Origin: an uncultured Lactobacillaceae bacterium
GTDB lineage: Bacteria; Bacillota; Bacilli; Lactobacillales; Lactobacillaceae
Direction of reading: 5' to 3'
NCBI GenBank assembly: GCA_934216625.1
Contig: CAKQCC010000063.1
Location: 1 to 5,139 of the forward strand
DNA length: 5,139 bases
Numbering within the stretch: the first letter of the stretch is position 1; the number at the start of each line of letters is the position of its first letter. The notes below the pieces were generated by a model. That model saw only the letters and a list, made by a program, of their open reading frames with translations. It ran no database searches and was not told where the DNA came from. Shown here one piece after another: positions 1-4,884 of the stretch. A program made the translations under genes and the position numbers.

Positions 1-936
1 GTTTAACGAAGCATTATTACCAAATTGCCAATCAGAAACATTCTTAACGGTTCTTAAATTATTATCATACTGAAACATGTACCAAGCTTCAATAATGTTC
101 GAATTAGAACCATTTAATCCACTACCGTCAAAGGTTCTCAAATTATGTAATCCATAAAACATCTCAATTGGATTCCAAGGTAAATTAACATTATTAAAAC
201 TAATCGAATAAATGTCAGAAGCAACGCTTCCTCCTAATCCACTACTATTACCAATTTGATCAGCTAAAGTATTATTAAAACCACTTGATAACGTGCCACC
301 AGATAGATTTAAGTTCCCATTTTGATCCAGAGTCCAGTTAACATTCGTATTATAAGATCCAGCTATTTGACCGCTATATGATTGAGGCAAAACGCTTTTT
401 AATTTTGGTTTGGTTTGGTTTAACGGATTCTGATTATCTTTTAACGACCCCAGATTAAGATTTAGCTTCTGATCTAAAACATTTTTACTTACGTTCACAT
501 TAACCTTTGGCGTTGCACCTACATTTTTAGGCTCATTATTATTTTCCTGTAAACTAGATTGAGATTGATTATTATTTTGAGGTTGCTGATTAATCCGGCC
601 CTGTGAATCATGAAAGGCCTGCTGGCGCAACAAGTTACTTGTCATCTGGTGAGCTTGAGACAAAATTTGGCTGGGGTTTTGAGAAACGTTAACCTGGGGC
701 TGATTAGGGTTAGCTTGCCCCGGTTGTGATAAATGATTATTCTGACGATCCGACTGTTTAAGGTTAGCGGTCGAAGTCGAAGCCGCGTCGGTTGAACTGG
801 CGTGAGCTTGGGTCTGAAAAGCACCCACGCCCAACATCCCGAGCATGGCGACCGACATCACAATCCAATGTTTTTTAACCTTGTGCAGGATTTTCTTGTC
901 ATTAACCTTAGTAAATTGTCGCTTATTGTAGTTCAT
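1..936 (-). CDS. BspA-like leucine-rich-repeat surface protein, N-terminal 312 residues (3' end outside the window)
   Basis: This is an open frame that runs off the left edge with no stop. The start chosen is the second of two tandem ATGs (934-936), because a GAGAG Shine-Dalgarno site at 943-947 lies 6 nt upstream of it but only 3 nt from the first (937-939). Residues 1-46 form a secretion signal: a basic stretch, a degenerate KxYKxGKxW-like motif ending in KKHW (residues 21-24), a hydrophobic core, and an AHA cleavage site near residue 46. Residues about 47-190 are a low-complexity N/Q/S-rich stalk. Residues about 193-216 carry a NVNWTLDQNGNLNLSGGTL segment like the beta domain that precedes the repeats in lactobacillar BspA-type proteins. 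Two DUF285-type repeats follow, each beginning with an MF pair (M259, M287) and including NLRT-hydrophobic strands. The family is exported and often wall-bound, with roles in adhesion. The anchor, if any, would lie outside the window. Family assignment is fairly sure; the ligand is unknown. Confidence 0.85.
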   Translation of the reverse strand, partial: MNYNKRQFTKVNDKKILHKVKKHWIVMSVAMLGMLGVGAFQTQAHASSTDAASTSTANLKQSDRQNNHLSQPGQANPNQPQVNVSQNPSQILSQAHQMTSNLLRQQAFHDSQGRINQQPQNNNQSQSSLQENNNEPKNVGATPKVNVNVSKNVLDQKLNLNLGSLKDNQNPLNQTKPKLKSVLPQSYSGQIAGSYNTNVNWTLDQNGNLNLSGGTLSSGFNNTLADQIGNSSGLGGSVASDIYSISFNNVNLPWNPIEMFYGLHNLRTFDGSGLNGSNSNIIEAWYMFQYDNNLRTVKNVSDWQFGNNASLN

Positions 937-996
937 CATAATCTCTCAACCCCAGTCAAAAGTTAATTTACGAACCATTAATCATTTCTAAAATCA

Positions 997-1024
997 ATTA
1001 TAGCATACCCAGAGGTCATTTAAA
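997..1024 (-). promoter_or_regulatory. Extended -10 promoter of the BspA-like surface protein gene
   Basis: Read on the minus strand there is a perfect TATAAT (997-1002) preceded by TGC, giving an extended -10 element (997-1005). A TTTAAA box (1019-1024, 4 of 6 matches to TTGACA) lies 16 nt upstream. The predicted transcript start is near 990, leaving a leader of about 50 nt before the ATG at 936. The -35 box sits within 10 nt of the stop codon of the glycosyltransferase gene, and no terminator is visible between the two genes. Read-through from upstream is therefore possible in addition to this promoter. Confidence 0.7.
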
Positions 1025-1033
1025 GCTGATTAA

Positions 1034-2656
1034 TCACTTCAGGGTTGTCACTTTTCGACCGTGCTGACCTTCGTAATTATTGTGTCGGATTAACTTAACG
1101 ACCCGATGATTGTGATCATCCTGATGATTAGAAAAAAGGGTTAAGTAGCCGCCAAACATTCCGGGCAGAAACGTCATTAAGATCCAGTAGCTTCCTGAAA
1201 ATAAAATGGCAGCTAGTGAAGTCACGAGGCCGAACACAAATTCGGGCCAGTTATAATGAATCACGTTTCGCCACGAATAATTAGCGTCGGTCTTGGGCGT
1301 AACCACAAACTTCGCTGGATGACCCATGATAGTTGAGAACGTCACTTTGACGGTTGTCCAATACATTGATCCGTACAAGACCATCGTATTCACCATGTAC
1401 ATTGGTAACTTGCGTAGCGGGTACCCCAGCTTTAATTGCATAAACGCGTCATTAATCGTTTGGGCAAAATAGCACCATAGCATCGGGATCCACATCCAAA
1501 GTGAATAAATGTAACCCACTTGCAAATAAGGCAAAATAATTGAACAAATGATTACTGACCCATAAAGTAAAGCGTAAATCGAAAGCGAGTAAACAAAAAT
1601 CAGTAAATCCAATTTTTCGTACCAGTGAATCCGATGGCTTAAAAAGATTCTCCGTGTGTATTTCCTAATGAACTCCCAATTTCCGGCGGTCCACTTTGAT
1701 TGACGCTTCTTAAAAGCAATGTAATCAATTGGAAATTCTTCGCGGCAAACGATTAGGTTCGAAAAGCCAATTTGGAAATTCTGCAGCCGGCTTTCGACAC
1801 TAAAGCAAAGGTCTTCGGCTACTACCAGTGGGAAACCGTTGACCTTTTCATAATCTTTCCGGCTGACCATCGCACCGTGACCGAGCAAAGAAAGAAAGCC
1901 ATACTTCATCTTAACGGTGTTATAAACTCCCCAAAACGAGTTACTTCCGCGGGAAAACAGCGACATGAAGTAATTTTGATTGCGGTCGGAAGTGTGAATG
2001 CATTGCAGGATTCCCATCTTCGGGTTAAAGACAAAATAATGCAGTGCTTTGATTACGAAGTCATGCGGGATTAGTTCATCACTGTCCAGCAAAACGAAAT
2101 AATCATAATCATGATAATGAAGTAGAAAATGATTTAGGTTACCAGCTTTAAAGCCAACGTGGTGCTGACGACGAATCACTTTAACTCCGTGATGCTTGTG
2201 CTTAAAGCGATCAATTTGACGTCGGTAGTGAACGTCCTGCGAATCGTCTAAAATTACGGTCTGGCAATTCGAATAAGTCTGTTGCATTGATTGAGCCAGG
2301 GCGCCTGGAATAAAATCATTACAGGTCGTATATAATAATAAAACCTTGGGACGCCATTTCTTAGGAAGCGGAATTTGCAAGATTTGTTTTTCACCACGTA
2401 ATTCTGGCCGTTTAATAAAATGATAGGTCCAGAAATAAATAATGTCCTTAAAACCGCTTAACCAAAAATAAGACGAGAAACAAGCGTTGACGATTAACAA
2501 AGTAATTATCCAAGCATTCAAGAAATCATAGGTTTCAAATGCACGAACTAACGGTAAAACCGTTAGTAACGAAGTCGAAAGGATCCAGATTAAAATCGTA
2601 ATCCAGTAAACGGTTGACCGTTTGGTAAAATCGTAGTCAACGTCCTTAGCCTGCAT
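1034..2656 (-). CDS. Membrane-embedded family-2 glycosyltransferase, BcsA/IcaA-like
   Basis: This is a 540-residue processive-type glycosyltransferase. Two membrane spans (about 17-37 and 47-67) precede a cytoplasmic GT2 domain. Visible catalytic motifs are D137-D138 (DDS, UDP binding), D191-S-D193 (the DxD metal/nucleotide site), G259-H-G-A, E281-D282 (the ED catalytic base motif), and RQSKW at 318-322, a conservative variant of [QR]xxRW. At least four further hydrophobic segments follow (about 350-377, 384-402, 419-437, 472-508). A FVVTPK motif at 450-455 resembles the post-channel segment of cellulose-synthase-like enzymes. There is no PilZ domain; the C-terminus is a short basic, His-rich tail. 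The family polymerises a nucleotide sugar and exports the chain through its own membrane pore; the sugar cannot be read from the sequence. The start is supported by AAAGGAG (2664-2670) 7 nt upstream of ATG. No partner subunits lie beside it in the window. Confidence 0.88.
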   Translation of the reverse strand: MQAKDVDYDFTKRSTVYWITILIWILSTSLLTVLPLVRAFETYDFLNAWIITLLIVNACFSSYFWLSGFKDIIYFWTYHFIKRPELRGEKQILQIPLPKKWRPKVLLLYTTCNDFIPGALAQSMQQTYSNCQTVILDDSQDVHYRRQIDRFKHKHHGVKVIRRQHHVGFKAGNLNHFLLHYHDYDYFVLLDSDELIPHDFVIKALHYFVFNPKMGILQCIHTSDRNQNYFMSLFSRGSNSFWGVYNTVKMKYGFLSLLGHGAMVSRKDYEKVNGFPLVVAEDLCFSVESRLQNFQIGFSNLIVCREEFPIDYIAFKKRQSKWTAGNWEFIRKYTRRIFLSHRIHWYEKLDLLIFVYSLSIYALLYGSVIICSIILPYLQVGYIYSLWMWIPMLWCYFAQTINDAFMQLKLGYPLRKLPMYMVNTMVLYGSMYWTTVKVTFSTIMGHPAKFVVTPKTDANYSWRNVIHYNWPEFVFGLVTSLAAILFSGSYWILMTFLPGMFGGYLTLFSNHQDDHNHRVVKLIRHNNYEGQHGRKVTTLK

Positions 2657-2726
2657 TTAATTGCTCCTTTCATTTCTTATAATTCAAGTTAATTACATGC
2701 TAGCAAAACAATTTCTTTTTACAAAT

Positions 2727-2753
2727 AATTTGCTCAAACGGATTAGGCAAATT
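2727..2753 (-). terminator. Weak hairpin at the end of the ABC ATPase gene
   Basis: A perfect 7-bp inverted repeat, AATTTGC/GCAAATT (2747-2753 with 2727-2733), with a 13-nt loop, overlaps the last codons and stop of the ATPase gene. An alternative GCTCAA/TTGAGC pairing uses overlapping bases. The downstream tract (minus strand TTATTTG, then A-rich) is a poor U-run, so this may terminate only partially. No convincing promoter for the glycosyltransferase gene is visible in 2657-2742: a TATAAG at 2676-2681 is too close to the Shine-Dalgarno site. The glycosyltransferase may therefore depend partly on read-through. Confidence 0.35.
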
Positions 2754-2990
2754 GAGCATTATATAACCGGTAGTAAAAACCGTGCTTCTTCAAAAGGCTG
2801 CGGTGGTTACCAGTTTCAATAATGTGACCGTGGTTCATTACAATAATCCGGTCCGCATTCTGAATTGTCGAAAGCCGGTGGGCAATCACGAAACTGGTCC
2901 GACCCTTAATCAAGCGGTGCATAGCCGCTTGAATTAAGGTCTCGGTCTTGGTGTCGACCGAACTGGTGGCTTCATCCAAGATTAATAATT
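2743..2990 (-). other. Segment of exporter-type ABC sequence (putative recombined 3' part of the ATPase gene)
   Basis: This part encodes residues about 150-231 of the ATPase. In family pattern it is the C-terminal end of a fused ABC multidrug/lipid-type exporter, including the D-loop, H-loop and the FY..LY..QF ending that closes many such exporters. The likely junction is in the Walker B coding region, about 2975-3030, where importer and exporter genes encode nearly the same residues. The exact junction cannot be placed by eye, and the call rests on remembered family patterns. Confidence 0.6.
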
Positions 2991-3438
2991 TAGGCTTAGT
3001 CAGCAGCGCTTGCGCTAAGAAAGCCCGCTGCTGCTCACCACCGGAAGCTTCACCCAGCGATTCGTTCGCAAGCTTAGTTAAATGCGTTTGTTTCATCACT
3101 TGATTCAAGAGCAACTTTTCAGGACGGTTCAGCCAGGGTAACCACGATTGATTAGCACTTAGACCGACGAAGTCGCGAATCGTCAGCGGGTAATCAGCCG
3201 CAACGTTCCGAAACTGCGGAACGCACTGAACCCGACGCCTAGAAATTAAAAGCTGGACGGCGGAATTAGAGTGCCAAAACGCTTTTAGTAAAACTCGAAC
3301 CAAAGTGGTTTTGCCAACCCCGTTTTCACCGGTTATCCAGGTCAAAGTTCCGGGCTTGACACGAAAAGAAAGGTCCCGAATTAAAGTCCGTGAACCAATT
3401 TCCACGTTTAAATGACGGACGGTCAAAACCGGTTTCAT
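2743..3438 (-). CDS. ABC transporter ATPase: importer-type N-terminal part joined to an exporter-type C-terminal part
   Basis: A 231-residue nucleotide-binding protein with all catalytic motifs: Walker A G37-ENGVGKTT-45, Q-loop Q75 in VPQ, signature S132-GGEQQ, Walker B L151-LILDE-156, D-loop SSVD (159-162) and switch H187. Residues 1 to about 148 resemble metal-importer ATPases (ZnuC/AdcC/PsaB type): GENGVGKTT, the VPQFR...DYPLTIRDFV block and the GEASGGE signature. Residues from about 150 to 231 instead match fused B-type exporters: LILDEATSSVDTKTE, RTSFVIAHRLSTIQNAD and the tail ending FYYRLYNAQF. Importer ATPases normally have a THD-type H-loop and no such tail. The ATG at 3438 was chosen over an in-frame TTG at 3456, since GAGGAGAGG (3446-3454) lies 7 nt upstream of the ATG. 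The gene lies 14 nt after the metal-binding lipoprotein gene, in an operon. No permease gene follows. The ABC ATPase call is certain; the transported substrate and function are not. Confidence 0.9.
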   Translation of the reverse strand: MKPVLTVRHLNVEIGSRTLIRDLSFRVKPGTLTWITGENGVGKTTLVRVLLKAFWHSNSAVQLLISRRRVQCVPQFRNVAADYPLTIRDFVGLSANQSWLPWLNRPEKLLLNQVMKQTHLTKLANESLGEASGGEQQRAFLAQALLTKPKLLILDEATSSVDTKTETLIQAAMHRLIKGRTSFVIAHRLSTIQNADRIIVMNHGHIIETGNHRSLLKKHGFYYRLYNAQFA

Positions 3439-3452
3439 TTGTGAACCTCTCC

Positions 3453-4337
3453 TCAATTCTTTTGAATCTTAGCTAACTGAAGATCTTGTTTTAACATCCA
3501 AGAACGATAATTTTTGCGGTTCGGCATCGTTTCACTCACCTTCAAAATTGGAACGTGATGCTGACGAGCCAAACGAACTAAATGCCTAGTCAACGAATTC
3601 GAAGTTTGAACGTTTTGAACTAAAAAGGCAACCCGATGATTTTTCAAATCGGTCTGAACGCCCCGAATCTCTTCGGGAGTGGGATCAATACCGTTTTCAA
3701 TGGCTTTTGAATAGCCGGGATCGTGGATTCGGTAGCCTAAATCGTGCAGTGAATAATCAAAGACCGGTTCCGTAACGTCCACTTGACGTTTCCGAACGTG
3801 CCGGCGAAGCCGATTTAAAAGGACGTTGACGGGACGAAGCGAATCAACGTACCTTTTGGCGTTTCGTTTAAAATCCTGACGATGTTCCGGTTCGATCCGA
3901 CCAAATTGATCTGCTAGGTCATTGGCCAGTTTCGGCATGGTCTGCGTTCGGTACCAAACGTGCGGATTATCACCCGTTCGTTTGTTAATCAAGTTGCCAA
4001 CCGAAATCAACTTGGCATGCGGAACGTCCCTTGTTAAATCACGAAACCACTGGTCGTAGCCTAAACCGTTCATTAAAACCACGTTCGATTTTGAGATGGT
4101 TTCGGCATCCTTAGGCGTCGGTTGAAAATCGTGAGGATCGACTCCAGACGTTCGAATTAATGACGAAACTCTACCATGGTCACCCAAGACGGCCTTAGCA
4201 ACGTCGCCATAAAAATTAACGGACGCCGTCACGTGAATCGTCCTTGGTCTGGTTGAACTAGAATGAGTACAACCTGACAAAAAGAAAAACGCAACCAGAA
4301 TAATTAACAAGCCACATTTAAAACGAGATTTTCGCAA
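3453..4337 (-). CDS. Metal-binding lipoprotein of a zinc/manganese-type ABC importer (ZnuA/AdcA/PsaA family)
   Basis: A 294-residue substrate-binding lipoprotein. Residues 1-22 form a lipoprotein signal (basic N-terminus, hydrophobic core, lipobox LSGC with acylated C23), so the mature protein should be tethered to the outer face of the membrane. Cluster A-I motifs are visible: GVDPHDFQPTP with ligand candidate H69, NPHVWY with H126, TEPVFDYSLHDLGY with E190, and QNVQTSN...VSETMP with E269. The third ligand position reads Glu, where ZnuA proteins usually have His; Zn against Mn preference is therefore left open. The start codon is TTG, the only option, because an in-frame TAA lies two codons upstream and no ATG is near. 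AGGGAGGC (4349-4356) is the Shine-Dalgarno site, with an unusually long 12-nt gap. The ATPase gene follows after 14 nt; a permease does not. An intrinsic terminator sits just upstream. Confidence 0.85.
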   Translation of the reverse strand: MRKSRFKCGLLIILVAFFFLSGCTHSSSTRPRTIHVTASVNFYGDVAKAVLGDHGRVSSLIRTSGVDPHDFQPTPKDAETISKSNVVLMNGLGYDQWFRDLTRDVPHAKLISVGNLINKRTGDNPHVWYRTQTMPKLANDLADQFGRIEPEHRQDFKRNAKRYVDSLRPVNVLLNRLRRHVRKRQVDVTEPVFDYSLHDLGYRIHDPGYSKAIENGIDPTPEEIRGVQTDLKNHRVAFLVQNVQTSNSLTRHLVRLARQHHVPILKVSETMPNRKNYRSWMLKQDLQLAKIQKN

Positions 4338-4348
4338 AAGTTAAACCA

Positions 4349-4356
4349 GCCTCCCT
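4349..4356 (-). promoter_or_regulatory. Shine-Dalgarno site of the metal-binding lipoprotein gene
   Basis: AGGGAGGC on the minus strand is a strong site, but it lies 12 nt from the TTG start rather than the usual 5-9. It directly follows the T-rich tail of the terminator at 4369-4401. Translation may be weak or may depend on the fold of the leader. Confidence 0.55.
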
Positions 4357-4368
4357 AAAAAATAAACA

Positions 4369-4401
4369 AAAAACAGCACCTTAAATCTAGGTACTGTTTT
4401 T
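4369..4401 (-). terminator. Strong intrinsic terminator between the small membrane protein gene and the lipoprotein gene
   Basis: On the minus strand the arms AAAAACAGTACC (4390-4401) and GGTGCTGTTTTT (4369-4380) pair over 12 bp with one G-U wobble and a 9-nt loop, followed by more T residues. On the plus strand the same position would be a C-A mismatch, so the structure is adapted to minus-strand transcripts. It ends the small-protein transcript, or acts as an attenuator for the lipoprotein operon: fewer than 15 nt remain between its T-tract and the Shine-Dalgarno site, with no room for a promoter. Confidence 0.8.
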
Positions 4402-4405
4402 GTTG

Positions 4406-4423
4406 AATTGCTCTCGTGCAATT
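4406..4423 (-). other. Short RNA hairpin preceding the terminator
   Basis: A perfect 6-bp inverted repeat, AATTGC/GCAATT, with a 6-nt loop lies 4 nt upstream of the terminator stem and 17 nt after the stop of the small gene. It may protect the 3' end of the small transcript or form part of a structured leader for the next operon. No known riboswitch fold was recognised. Confidence 0.4.
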
Positions 4424-4440
4424 TGTTTTGCTAATTTAAC

Positions 4441-4620
4441 TTATTCTTCATATTGTTCGTTATTTCGCATACTAGTAACATTCGATCTTGAGCTTTGGGT
4501 CTTGCGTACAGCTTGATCCGCAGTTTTAGCTTCATAATAAAAGCTAATTAATGATACAACACCATAACCACCAGCAACGGTAGCTAACATGATGATAAAA
4601 GTCATTACAGTAAGTGTCAT
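4441..4620 (-). CDS. Small single-span membrane protein, function unknown
   Basis: Predicted 59 residues. The start is placed at the ATG at 4618-4620, because GAGAGGGG (4628-4635) lies 7 nt upstream of it; the in-frame ATG two codons earlier (4624-4626) would sit only 1 nt from that site. Residues about 2-28 are strongly hydrophobic with a central GGYG and form one membrane span. The remaining 30 residues are polar, rich in S, T, N and R, with an acidic EQYEE end. The N-terminus has no positive charge before the span, while K and R follow it, so the positive-inside rule suggests a cytoplasmic tail. A separate promoter, clear ribosome site and terminator argue that it is a real, independently transcribed gene. 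The family was not recognised, and no link to the metal importer genes can be shown. Confidence 0.7.
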   Translation of the reverse strand: MTLTVMTFIIMLATVAGGYGVVSLISFYYEAKTADQAVRKTQSSRSNVTSMRNNEQYEE

Positions 4621-4710
4621 AAACATTCCCCTCTCTTAAGCTTTTAATCAAATATTGGTCCAATTAAAGACCTAAGAAATAGGAAGCTTATAAGTAACCA
4701 ACCGACAATT

Positions 4711-4741
4711 ATTATACTAGCACATTAAAAAAGAAATGCAA
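4711..4741 (-). promoter_or_regulatory. Promoter of the small membrane protein gene
   Basis: On the minus strand there is a perfect TATAAT (4711-4716) and a TTGCAT -35 box (4736-4741, 4 of 6 matches to TTGACA), separated by 19 nt, which is longer than the ideal 17. The predicted transcript start is near 4704. The leader of about 84 nt contains short self-complementary stretches such as ATTGGACCAAT and CCTATTTCTTAGG. No other promoter of similar quality is seen for the downstream lipoprotein operon, so this may also feed that operon through incomplete termination. Confidence 0.6.
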
Positions 4742-4761
4742 GAGAAAATTCAAAATAATTT

Positions 4762-4799
4762 CTAAAATAAAAGCACCGGTTTTTAAGTTAACCGATGCT
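4762..4799 (-). terminator. Intrinsic terminator of the D-2-hydroxyacid dehydrogenase gene
   Basis: On the minus strand AGCATCGGTT (4790-4799) pairs with AACCGGTGCT (4772-4781) over 10 bp with one G-U wobble and an 8-nt loop. A TTTATTTT tract (to about 4762) follows. It lies 86 nt past the dehydrogenase stop. Between the two, a looser GGATCT/AGATCC inverted repeat (4815-4820 with 4835-4840, 14-nt loop) has no T-tract and is probably only 3'-end structure. Confidence 0.8.
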
Positions 4800-4884
4800 A
4801 TTTTTCAACGTTCTGGATCTGAACTAATCACTTAAGATCCTTAATTCACCTTTAATAGTAGACCTATTTTATAAAAAGTCAAAT

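Noticed and set aside
642..824. 60-codon minus-strand open frame inside the surface protein gene
   Set aside because: It lies in another frame of the continuous surface-protein reading frame, is Leu/Arg-rich without family features, and has no ribosome site. It is a shadow.
1772..2074. 100-codon plus-strand open frame
   Set aside because: It is wholly antisense to the glycosyltransferase catalytic domain, whose motifs are intact, and shows no recognisable family or independent expression signals.
2676..2706. Promoter TTGCTA-19-TATAAG for the glycosyltransferase gene
   Set aside because: Transcription would start inside the Shine-Dalgarno site at 2664-2670, removing it, and the spacing is poor.
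3439..3456. TTG at 3454-3456 as the start of the ABC ATPase, giving an MRRGSQ extension and overlap with the lipoprotein stop
   Set aside because: The bases it would encode are the GAGGAGAGG Shine-Dalgarno site for the ATG at 3438, and the family begins close to that Met.
4338..4442. AdcR/ZitR-type zinc operator (TTAAC-N2-GTTAA) upstream of the metal lipoprotein gene
   Set aside because: TTTAAC and GTTAAA half-sites exist but are about 90 bp apart, and no correctly spaced palindrome is present in this gap.
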